This document shows, in pieces, positions 1 through 6,289 of a stretch of 15,422 nucleotides of DNA. The DNA is taken from assembly GCA_023395465.1 (NCBI GenBank), contig JAEWZE010000083.1:1-15422 (forward strand), given 5' to 3'. Position 1 is the first letter of the stretch; each line of letters starts with the position of its first letter. Position numbers and translations under genes: made by a program. This stretch comes from Pseudomonadota bacterium (GTDB taxonomy: Bacteria; Pseudomonadota; Gammaproteobacteria; Xanthomonadales; Xanthomonadaceae). The notes beneath the pieces were generated by a model. The model was not told where the DNA came from. It did no database searches and was given only the letters and a program-made list of their open reading frames with translations.

Positions 1-38
1 CGGATATCCTGTGCGGCCGACCTCCCGCATCCTGTCCC

Positions 39-479
39 ATGACCCTTCGCCCGCTCCAATTCGCCGCCGCGCTGTCGCTCCTGCTGCTTGCCGCCTGTGG
101 CGGGCCACCGCCCTATACGGGTGGCGACGTGGCCGAGCTGCAGCGCATCGACGTGGTGGTCGGGGAAGGCGACGCGGCGACCGCCGGCGACGAGGTCAGC
201 GTGCACTACACCGGCTGGCTCTACGACCAGAACGCACCGGACAGGCGCGGCGAGCAGTTCGACAGTTCGAGGGATCGTGCCCAGCCGTTCGTGTTCCGCC
301 TGGGCACGGGCCGCGTCATCCGCGGTTGGGACGAAGGCGTCGCGGGAATGCGCCGCGGCGGCAAGCGCGAGCTGCATATTCCGGCGTGGCTGGGATACGG
401 CGAGGACGGCGCCGGCAGGGTGATCCCGCCGGGTGCGTCGCTGGTGTTCGAAGTGGAGCTGCTCGACATCCGCAGGTAG
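39..479 (+). CDS. FKBP-type peptidyl-prolyl cis-trans isomerase, lipoprotein
   Basis: This 146-residue protein should catalyse cis-trans isomerisation of prolyl peptide bonds and help fold envelope proteins. The N-terminus has a basic stretch, a hydrophobic core and a lipobox (LLAAC, Cys20). The residues after the cysteine are Gly-Gly, not Asp, which suggests an outer-membrane lipoprotein. Residues about 40-145 form one FKBP domain with the family's landmarks: VHYTGWLYD near residue 54, FDSS near 75, VIRGWDEGV, the LGYGE segment, and a closing IPPGASLVFEVELL strand. This is the usual size of single-domain FKBPs. The ATG at 39 is chosen because it gives a complete lipoprotein signal; no Shine-Dalgarno sequence is obvious before it. 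A hairpin follows the stop. The family call is strong; the cellular clients are unknown. Confidence 0.93.
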   Translation: MTLRPLQFAAALSLLLLAACGGPPPYTGGDVAELQRIDVVVGEGDAATAGDEVSVHYTGWLYDQNAPDRRGEQFDSSRDRAQPFVFRLGTGRVIRGWDEGVAGMRRGGKRELHIPAWLGYGEDGAGRVIPPGASLVFEVELLDIRR

Positions 480-482
480 CGC

Positions 483-510
483 GTGCTGCCGGGTCGCCCC
501 GGCGCGGCAC
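483..510 (+). terminator. Hairpin after the FKBP gene, possible terminator
   Basis: Beginning 4 bases after the FKBP stop, CCGGG and CCCGG pair around a four-base loop (489-502), with outer GTGC/GCAC pairing (483-510) and small internal mismatches. No T-run follows, so this is a hairpin in a terminator position and not a textbook intrinsic terminator. Confidence 0.4.
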
Positions 511-640
511 TCCCGTTGCGTTGCGATACGCCGGACGGCGCTGCAGGACTCCCTTCGCCATCCTGTCCATGGTTGCGGTCCGGTCCGTCCAGGCGCAGGC
601 GATTTGATCCATGTCAGCGCCGTTGGCCGAAACCGCGCGC

Positions 641-646
641 TAGAGT
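641..646 (+). promoter_or_regulatory. Possible -10 element (TAGAGT) before the receptor gene
   Basis: TAGAGT lies 6 bases upstream of an ATG at 653 and about 105 bases upstream of the chosen receptor start at 751. No convincing -35 is seen at 16-18 bases, so this is only a candidate. If real, transcription would begin almost at the ATG of the 33-codon ORF at 653-754. Confidence 0.25.
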
Positions 647-652
647 CGGGCC

Positions 653-754
653 ATGACCAGCCTTCCAGTTCCCCCGCAAGCGGCGCGCGCCTCTCAGCCG
701 CAGCTCCGTTCTGGCCAATCCGTGTCCGCCCGGTCGCAGGCGCCACTGCGGTGA
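653..754 (+). other. 33-codon leader-like ORF overlapping the receptor start (GTGA)
   Basis: An ATG at 653 opens a 33-codon frame (MTSLPVPPQAARASQ...) that ends in TGA at 752-754. The TGA overlaps the receptor's GTG at 751 in the four-base arrangement GTGA. Two readings are possible: a leader peptide translationally coupled to the receptor, or the true N-terminus of the receptor separated from it by a one-base frameshift. The second would give a long basic N-terminal extension before the hydrophobic core of the signal peptide. The sequence alone does not decide, and the frame could also be chance. Confidence 0.3.
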
Positions 755-2646
755 GGGCGGCATTGTTCGTCGCGCTGGCCTTGGCGCCGGCCGGCCCCCT
801 GCTCGCGCAGACGCCCCAGGCGGCAGCGACACCCACCCGCGATCTGGACACCCTCCATGTCACCGCCGGCGTCCTGCCTGCCGCACCGGCGGACGCCAGC
901 CAGAACATCACGGTGCTCGGCCCGGATGAACTCCTGGCCTGGCGCGGCCGCAGCGTGGCCGACGTGCTGGCCGCACAGGCCGGTCTGGTGGTGGACCGCA
1001 GTGCACGCGGGGGCGGATTCGGCGCGCTGTACCTGCGCGGCGCCGATCCCAGCCACGTCGTGATCCTGGTCGATGGCGTGCGCCAGAACGACCCGCTGTC
1101 CTCGCGCGGCAGCGCGGTCGATCTCAATACCCTGTCGCTGGAGCGGATCGAGCGCATCGAGATCGTGCGCGGCAGCGCCAGCGTCGCCCATGCCGAGGCG
1201 ATCGCCGGGCTGGTCCATCTCCACACCCGACGCGCCGCCACGGGTGCCAGCGCCGGCGTCGCGATTGGAGGCGACGGCCTGCGCGCGATGCATGCCGGCC
1301 TCTCCGGCCAGGACTGGAGCCTGGCCGCGAGCGACCGCGAGGATGGCGATGGCCGCCGCGGCTTCCAGGGCGTGCGCGCGTTCGATGCGGCCTGGGAGCG
1401 CGAGCTGTTGCCGGCGCTGACGCTGCGTGCGGCGTTCGGTTACAGCGACAGTGAAGGCGGCGGCTTCCCCGACGACAGTGGCGGCCCGCGCCATGCGGTG
1501 CTGCGCACGCTGGACGAACGCCAGGCGCGGGCGCGCCAGTTCTCGCTGCAGGCCCGGTACAGGCCGGAAGTGGGCGAGATCGACGCGCAGTGGTCGAGGT
1601 TCTCGCGCGTGGGCGAGGAGGATTCGCCGGGCGTGGCCGGTGGCCTGCGCGACCCGTTCGGCCTGCCCGCCTTGGCTGCGGAGACCGACTACCGCCGCGA
1701 CGATCTGCAGGCGACCTGGCGCCGGCCGCTGGGCGAGGCTGGCGAGTTCGGCGCCGGCGTGCTGCACCAGCGCGAACACGGCCGCTACGACGGCCGGATC
1801 GACTACGGTTTCTTCCAGGCGCCGGTCGCGTTCGCGATGCAGCGCACCACCGATGCCGCATACGCGGAGTTGCGCTGGCGCCACGCCGCGTGGACCGCGC
1901 AGGCGGGGCTGCGCCACGAACGCCGCCGCGATGCCGGCGCCGATACCGACGACGCCACCCAGCCGATGCTGTCGCTGCAGCACCGCGCCGGCACGTCGGG
2001 CGCGCACTGGGGCATGTCGTTCTCGCGCAGTTCCAGGCCACCGAGCTTCTATGCGCTGGGCCATCCGCTGGTGGGCAATCCGGCACTGCGGCTGGAGCGT
2101 GCCGAACATCGCGAGATCTACTACGCCACCGCGCCCGATGCGGCCTGGCCGAGCCGGGTCACCCTGTTCCGCGCCCGCTACCGCGACTTGGTCGATTTCG
2201 ACGCGGGTCCGCCACCCCGGCTGGTCAACCGCGCGCGCATCGAGGCCGAGGGCCTGGAGTGGCGCGGCGCGCACCGCTTCGGCAACGACTGGCGGCTGGG
2301 GCTGGATGGCACGTGGATGCGCGTGCGCGATCCGGTCGGCGGCGCCGTCCTGCGCTACCGGCCGCGGCTTCAGGCCGGCGCCGACCTGACGCTGCCGCTC
2401 GGCGGCCAGCACGAACTCTCGCTGCGCCTGCACCACCTCGGGCGTCGCTTCGACTCGTCGATTCCGACCGGCGACCGCTGGCTCGGCGCGACGACCACGC
2501 TCGACCTGGCGCTGCGCCGGCAGTGGGGACCGGCCACGCTGCTGCTCGCACTCGACGACGCCACCGATGCTCGGGGAGAAGAAGTGATCGGACTGGACAC
2601 ACCGGGACGCCGGCTGCGCTTGTCCCTGCATTGGGATCTGCAATGA
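751..2646 (+). CDS. TonB-dependent outer-membrane receptor, BtuB-like
   Basis: This is a TonB-dependent receptor of about 631 residues, which would take up a scarce ligand across the outer membrane using TonB energy. A hydrophobic signal peptide occupies residues 1-20 (ending LLAQ). A TonB-box-like segment TLHVTA lies near residues 34-39. The plug domain follows at about 50-165, with LYLRGADPSHVVILVDGV near 93-110, then NDP and RIERIEIVRGSAS. The rest is a 22-strand-type beta barrel rich in alternating aromatic and charged residues. The plug is closest in style to BtuB (vitamin B12) receptors, but no cobalamin riboswitch was found, so the ligand is left open. The usual LYGS-x-AIGGVINI end of the plug reads VAHAEAIAGLVHLHT here. 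The GTG at 751 gives a compact signal peptide. The stop overlaps the next gene by ATGA, which implies translational coupling. Confidence 0.9.
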   Translation: MRAALFVALALAPAGPLLAQTPQAAATPTRDLDTLHVTAGVLPAAPADASQNITVLGPDELLAWRGRSVADVLAAQAGLVVDRSARGGGFGALYLRGADPSHVVILVDGVRQNDPLSSRGSAVDLNTLSLERIERIEIVRGSASVAHAEAIAGLVHLHTRRAATGASAGVAIGGDGLRAMHAGLSGQDWSLAASDREDGDGRRGFQGVRAFDAAWERELLPALTLRAAFGYSDSEGGGFPDDSGGPRHAVLRTLDERQARARQFSLQARYRPEVGEIDAQWSRFSRVGEEDSPGVAGGLRDPFGLPALAAETDYRRDDLQATWRRPLGEAGEFGAGVLHQREHGRYDGRIDYGFFQAPVAFAMQRTTDAAYAELRWRHAAWTAQAGLRHERRRDAGADTDDATQPMLSLQHRAGTSGAHWGMSFSRSSRPPSFYALGHPLVGNPALRLERAEHREIYYATAPDAAWPSRVTLFRARYRDLVDFDAGPPPRLVNRARIEAEGLEWRGAHRFGNDWRLGLDGTWMRVRDPVGGAVLRYRPRLQAGADLTLPLGGQHELSLRLHHLGRRFDSSIPTGDRWLGATTTLDLALRRQWGPATLLLALDDATDARGEEVIGLDTPGRRLRLSLHWDLQ

Positions 2647-4220
2647 CTCATTTCGAGCACGCGAAACGCACCGCCGCATGCATCGGCGTCCCGCTGTGCC
2701 TGGTGCTGGTAACCGCCTGGCTCGCCCTGCTGCCAACAGCATCCGGCCGCGCGCAGGACGCACCGTCGCCCGCCCCCATCACGCTGGACCAGGCCATCGG
2801 CCTGGTGAACCAGTACTGCGGCGCCTGCCACCGCGTGCCGCCGCCGGACCTCATGCCCAAGCGCGACTGGCCAGCCGCGGTGCAGACCATGGCCGAGCTG
2901 TCGGAAAGGATGCGCGGGCATGAGTTCATCCCCGCCGACGTGCTGCCGCACATCAAGGCGTTCTATTACGGCAGCGCGCCGGCCGAACTGCCACGCCTGC
3001 CCTACCTCGCGCCTGCGCCTTCGCCAGTGCGGTTCCGCGCTTCCACCTTCGGCGCGACTGCGGCCGCTCCGCTGGTCACCCACGTCAGCGGCGGGCTGTC
3101 GGGCGCGCCGACCGACCTGCTGGTCTCCGACGCCGGCCGCCGCGAGGTGCTCAGGCTCTGGCAGGAGGACGGCCAGTGGCGCGAACGTGCCCTGGGCGAG
3201 CTCGTGGCGCCCGCGCACGCGCAGGTGGTGGACCTCGACGGCGACGGCCTGCAGGACGTGGTGGTGGCCGAACTGGGCGAGATGGCGCCGTCGGGCAAGC
3301 CCGTGGGCAAGGTCGTCGCCCTGCTCGGCGAGCCGTCAGGTACCTTCCTGCGCCGCAACCTGCTCGAAGGGCTTGGCCGCGTGACCGACGTGCGCGCCGC
3401 CGACCTCGACGGCGATGGCGACACGGACCTGGCCGTGGCCGTGTTCGGCATGAACGACATCGGCGGCCTCCTGTGGCTGGAGAACCGTGGCGGCGCGCTG
3501 TACCGCCACAACCTCACCTCGCTGGCGGGCGCGCTCGGCATCGACCCGGTGGACCTGGACGGCGATGGCCGGCTCGACCTGGTCAGCCTGATCTCGCAGG
3601 AACACGAAATGGTGCTGGCGTTCCGCAACCTCGGCGGCGGAAGCTTCGAGCAGATGGAACTGGCGCGTGCGCCGCACCCCATGTTCGGCTCGACCTCGCT
3701 GCGCCCGGTGGACCTCGATCGCGACGGCGACATCGACCTGCTGTTCACCAACGGCGACGCCTTCGACCTGCAGACCGATCCCAAGCCCTACCACGGCGTG
3801 CAGTGGCTCGAGAACCTGGGCGGCATGCAGTTCGGCTTCCGCGACATCGGCCGCTTCTATGGCGCGGTCGCCACCGCGGTTGGCGATCTCGACGGCGATG
3901 GCGACCTCGACGTGGTGGCCAGCAGCTGGGTCAACTACTGGCGCGACCCGGGCCGCCACACCCTGGTCTGGTACGAGAACGATGGCCAGCAGAACTTCAC
4001 CGCGCACGGCATCGCCAGCGAACCGGCCGGGCTCACCACGCTGCAGCTGGCCGACATGACCGGCGACGGCCGGCTCGACATCGTTGCCGGTGCCTTCCGC
4101 ATGGACCTGCTGCAGGAAATGCTGCAGATGTCGGTCAACGAGGACACCCGCCCCGCACCTGCGTCCGCGAAGGAACATCCCCGGCTGCTGCTGTTCGAGA
4201 ACCTGCCTACTGGCGAATAG
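2643..4220 (+). CDS. Exported c-type heme / FG-GAP (VCBS) propeller protein
   Basis: This 525-residue exported protein of two parts starts at the ATG that overlaps the receptor stop. Residues about 14-38 form a hydrophobic signal segment ending near SGRA-QDA. A single c-type heme site, CGACH (Cys59-His63), follows with the local pattern HRVPPPDLMPKRDW; Met71 is one candidate for the distal ligand. From about residue 130 there is an FG-GAP/VCBS beta-propeller with six calcium-loop motifs of the form DLDGDG-x-x-D, at about 197, 254, 304, 357, 415 and 471 (the last is DMTGDGRLD). Recurrent strands read WLEN or WYEN (about 278, 388, 443). Heme-plus-VCBS proteins with CxxCH-PPP-type N-termini occur elsewhere in bacteria, but no fixed function is known to me. 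The context suggests a periplasmic or surface redox or binding partner of the receptor; that is inference. Confidence 0.85.
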   Translation: MTHFEHAKRTAACIGVPLCLVLVTAWLALLPTASGRAQDAPSPAPITLDQAIGLVNQYCGACHRVPPPDLMPKRDWPAAVQTMAELSERMRGHEFIPADVLPHIKAFYYGSAPAELPRLPYLAPAPSPVRFRASTFGATAAAPLVTHVSGGLSGAPTDLLVSDAGRREVLRLWQEDGQWRERALGELVAPAHAQVVDLDGDGLQDVVVAELGEMAPSGKPVGKVVALLGEPSGTFLRRNLLEGLGRVTDVRAADLDGDGDTDLAVAVFGMNDIGGLLWLENRGGALYRHNLTSLAGALGIDPVDLDGDGRLDLVSLISQEHEMVLAFRNLGGGSFEQMELARAPHPMFGSTSLRPVDLDRDGDIDLLFTNGDAFDLQTDPKPYHGVQWLENLGGMQFGFRDIGRFYGAVATAVGDLDGDGDLDVVASSWVNYWRDPGRHTLVWYENDGQQNFTAHGIASEPAGLTTLQLADMTGDGRLDIVAGAFRMDLLQEMLQMSVNEDTRPAPASAKEHPRLLLFENLPTGE

Positions 4221-4246
4221 GCCCGTCCCGTCCGTGCGACACGGGC
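4221..4246 (+). terminator. Inverted repeat directly after the heme/propeller gene
   Basis: GCCCGT at 4221-4226 and ACGGGC at 4241-4246 can pair around a 14-base loop immediately after the stop codon. A 10-base palindrome (GGCGGCCGCC, 4247-4256) adjoins it. The position suits a terminator, but the loop is long and there is no T-run, so support is weak. Confidence 0.25.
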
Positions 4247-4289
4247 GGCGGCCGCCTGCCTTCCGTTCCCGCGTTCTCCAGCAGGCCCG

Positions 4290-4535
4290 CCCTGCGGCTG
4301 TGGCGCAGGCAAGGCGCTCGCCCTGGCCTGCATCCAGCGGGCGCGCGAACAGGGCCGTTCGCAGGTGATCCTCCACACCACGCGCGCGATGACCGTCGCC
4401 TGGGGACTGTACGGGAAGCTTGGCTTCGTGCGTTCGGAAGACCTGGATTTCCAGCAGGACGCACGGCCGGTCTTCGGATTCCGGCTGAGGCTGTCGGATG
4501 GCATGCAGCGGATGCAGGAGGCACAGGCCCGGTGA
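4290..4535 (+). pseudogene. C-terminal remnant of a GNAT acetyltransferase
   Basis: The frame ending at TGA 4533-4535 encodes the second half of a GNAT N-acetyltransferase. It has a glycine-rich acetyl-CoA loop (GCGAGKAL), then AREQGRSQVILHTT, AMTVAWGLYGKLGFVRSEDLDF, and a PVFGFRLRL strand. The N-terminal half of the domain is absent: upstream codons in this frame (GPPCGCG and earlier) do not resemble the family, and neither do the other frames between 4221 and 4290. The first ATG inside the homologous stretch would give only about 48 residues. I read this as the 3' end of a gene whose 5' part was deleted when the present left neighbour or its terminator region was joined. The exact left border is uncertain. 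Confidence 0.75.
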
Positions 4536-4817
4536 ACAATCACCTGCCACCGGCATGAGGCAGCGACCGTCCGCGACGGTTCCACGGCGGCGGGCAGGCT
4601 GAATCCGCAACCGGCCTTCTCACGAGATGGAGATGCGGTCGCGTCCCGCGACGGCGGTCGGGGACACCCCTCGCCCATCCGGACGATCCCCAATGTCGAA
4701 ATCCGGTTTCGTCATCCGTCGAAGAGCCGGCCGTGCATTGCCAGGGGTCCGGACGAGGGGCGCCCTGGCGGGCCATCGCCGCAACTGCCTACCCATCCAC
4801 ACGGAGAGACACTGAAC

Positions 4818-4829
4818 ATGAAGACGTGA
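4818..4829 (+). other. Three-codon mini-ORF (M-K-T-stop) before the VOC gene
   Basis: A Shine-Dalgarno-like GGAGAG at 4803-4808 sits 9 bases before ATG 4818. That ATG is followed by AAG, ACG and TGA (4827-4829). The TGA overlaps the in-frame GTG of the VOC gene at 4826 in the arrangement GTGA. The ribosome-binding site is therefore placed for the mini-ORF and not for the GTG, which lies 17 bases away. PhnB-like proteins often begin M-K-V-T, so a two-base insertion in an ancestral ATGAAGGTGACC start is an alternative explanation. Confidence 0.5.
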
Positions 4830-5263
4830 CCAGCCTGAGCTTCCAGGGACAATGCCGCGAGGCGTTCGAGTTCTACGCCAAGGTCCTCGGCGGCAAGATC
4901 ACCGCGGCCTTTCCCTATGGCGACGCGCCTCCGGACATGCCGATCACCGACGAGAAGTACAAGACCTGGCTGATGCACTGCTGGCTCGACGTCGGCGACC
5001 AGTCGCTGATGGGGGCCGACATGGACGTCGCCTGGGCACCCAACGTCGACAAGCCCAGGAACGGGTTCGACGTCACCCTGCATACCGACGACATCCACCA
5101 GGCCAGGCGCTGGTTCGATGCGCTGTCGGAAGGCGGCAGGCAGGTGATGCCGTTCGCGGAAACGTTCTGGTCCCCCGGCTATGGCGCGCTGGTCGACCGG
5201 TTCGGCGTGCCGTGGATGGTCAACACGGTTCCGTCGGCGGACTGGAAGCCGGCGCAGGGCTGA
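4826..5263 (+). CDS. PhnB-like VOC (glyoxalase/bleomycin-resistance fold) protein
   Basis: This is a single-domain VOC-superfamily protein of about 145 residues, of the PhnB / 3-demethylubiquinone-methyltransferase-like group. The homologous part begins at LSFQGQCREAFEFYAKVLGGKI (residues about 4-25) and continues through a paired beta-alpha-beta-beta-beta module. It ends with FWSPGYGALVDRFGVPWMVN (about 114-133), the usual C-terminal signature. Members are cytoplasmic; most have no proven substrate, so no reaction is assigned. The start is unusual: homology reaches back only to the GTG at 4826, which overlaps the stop of a three-codon ORF carrying the ribosome-binding site. Upstream codons in the same frame (from an ATG at 4733) do not look like protein. 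A strong hairpin separates it from the convergent cupin gene. Confidence 0.87.
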   Translation: MTSLSFQGQCREAFEFYAKVLGGKITAAFPYGDAPPDMPITDEKYKTWLMHCWLDVGDQSLMGADMDVAWAPNVDKPRNGFDVTLHTDDIHQARRWFDALSEGGRQVMPFAETFWSPGYGALVDRFGVPWMVNTVPSADWKPAQG

Positions 5264-5328
5264 GGTCTGCGGCGCGGAACGGGCGCGAACCTGCCGGCAA
5301 GCGCCTGCCGCGCCCCACCCGCGGGCAT

Positions 5329-5351
5329 TGCCCCCTCTTTCCGAGGGGGCA
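5329..5351. terminator. Hairpin between convergent VOC and cupin genes
   Basis: TGCCCCCTC and GAGGGGGCA form a perfect 9-base stem with a five-base loop (TTTCC). It lies between the stop of the VOC gene (5263, +) and the stop of the cupin gene (5447, -). The stem works in both directions. No clear T-run follows on either strand, but position and stability make a shared bidirectional terminator likely. Confidence 0.7.
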
Positions 5352-5446
5352 TCATCGCAAGGGCGCGATGTTCGCGTCCCTGCGACGGGACAAGGTGCCT
5401 GGTGCCGGGCCTGCGCGGCGGCAGGCGCATCCCGGTGGATCCGCGG

Positions 5447-5836
5447 CTAGTCCAGATCGGTCTGGATCCAGCGCGGCGAGTGGTGGAGGTCGATCGTCTG
5501 GAGACGACCCGGCCCGAGGTTCTCAAACCTGTGTGGAATTCCTGCCGGACCGAAGACGATCTCGCCCGCGCCCGCCTCGATGACCGCCTCGCCGACGAAG
5601 AACCTTGCGCGCCCTTCGACCACGATGAACGTCTCGTCGTACGGATGGACATGAAGGCGCGGTCCGGCCCCCGGCGTGTCCGTGCCATACGCCAGCACCG
5701 TGACCTCACCGCCCAGCGCAAGCCCTTCGACGGAGCCGCGCCACGGCCCGTGCGTGGCCGGATCGAACAGCCTGCCCAGCGTTGCGGCACGCCCATCCGG
5801 CGTGATGGTCGACGGGTCGAAATCCTTGCGCGCCAT
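5447..5836 (-). CDS. Single-domain cupin protein
   Basis: This is a small cupin (129 residues from ATG 5836), a cytoplasmic beta-barrel that normally binds one divalent metal. The first cupin motif is seen as RLHVHPYDETFIVVEG (residues 60-75), giving His62, His64 and Glu68. The second is PAGIPHRFENLG (about 98-108), giving His102. These are the expected metal ligands. The start is set by AGAGGA six bases upstream; an ATG 17 codons earlier lacks this and adds residues unlike the fold. Cupins of this size include isomerases, dioxygenases and storage or sensor proteins, so no reaction is assigned. A 12-base palindrome (5931-5942) lies about 95 bases upstream and could be an operator. Confidence 0.88.
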   Translation of the reverse strand: MARKDFDPSTITPDGRAATLGRLFDPATHGPWRGSVEGLALGGEVTVLAYGTDTPGAGPRLHVHPYDETFIVVEGRARFFVGEAVIEAGAGEIVFGPAGIPHRFENLGPGRLQTIDLHHSPRWIQTDLD

Positions 5837-6289
5837 GCAGCATCCTCTGATCGAAAAGCGGGGCTGGAACCATACCCAATCCCGCAACGATCCGGCACGC
5901 CATGGCGGGGCTCACCATCGACGGCTACGCCCTGTCGACAGGCGATCGGGCCATCACCCGATAACGCTCCGCCGAGCGCACCGGCGCGCGACGTGCAAAG
6001 CCGCATCACTCACCGTGCGCACTGGCAATGGAAGGCAATCGGACCGAACGCGAGCGAACGCCCTCTCGCCGCCACCGACCCTCCCCCAATCCCAACGGGC
6101 CGGATTGCAGCCGCAGCGCGGTCGAAGCCGGCACGGGCGCGCGCCCGGTCCAGGATCGGCGGGCACCCGCGTGCACCCCTGGTGGGGACGGAAGGCGCGA
6201 GGAAAAGCCGACCCTGGCCACCCCGTCGAACCTGGAAACGGCCCAGCAGGGCGGACGCTTCATCCGCGGCCAGGGCGCGGACTTCGCAC
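5837..6289. other. 453-base stretch with no supported gene
   Basis: Open frames exist on both strands here, as expected in GC-rich DNA, but none shows a recognisable fold, a good ribosome-binding site or a plausible composition; most translations are rich in Arg, Ala, Gly and Pro. It holds the upstream region of the cupin gene, a 12-base palindrome (5931-5942), a six-base hairpin ATCGGG/CCCGAT (5945-5962) and the downstream region of the 591-residue protein. I see no clear terminator for that gene. Confidence 0.5.
5931..5942. promoter_or_regulatory. 12-base palindrome CCTGTCGACAGG, possible operator
   Basis: A perfect palindrome with core TGTCGACA lies about 95 bases upstream of the cupin start codon. 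The same eight-base core recurs in another perfect palindrome at 8599-8612. Symmetric sites of this length are typical of TetR- or MarR-like dimers, but no matching regulator gene is in the window. Confidence 0.3.

Noticed and set aside
700..760. GCCACTG near the receptor start resembling part of a cobalamin riboswitch (B12 box neighbourhood)
   Set aside because: The other conserved blocks of the riboswitch are missing and the motif falls right at the start codon, with no room for the aptamer. Treated as chance.
694..2763. Very long open frame on the minus strand opposite the receptor gene
   Set aside because: It is a mirror of the receptor's codon bias in GC-rich DNA. Its translation is Arg/Ala/Gln-rich without domains, while the plus strand encodes a clear TonB-dependent receptor.
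4536..4817. Possible gene in the roughly 280 bases before the VOC gene, for example from ATG 4627 or ATG 4693
   Set aside because: Translations are short, Arg-rich and unlike any family, with no ribosome-binding site. Small hairpins are present (ACCGTC/GACGGT at 4566-4580) but none is followed by a T-run.
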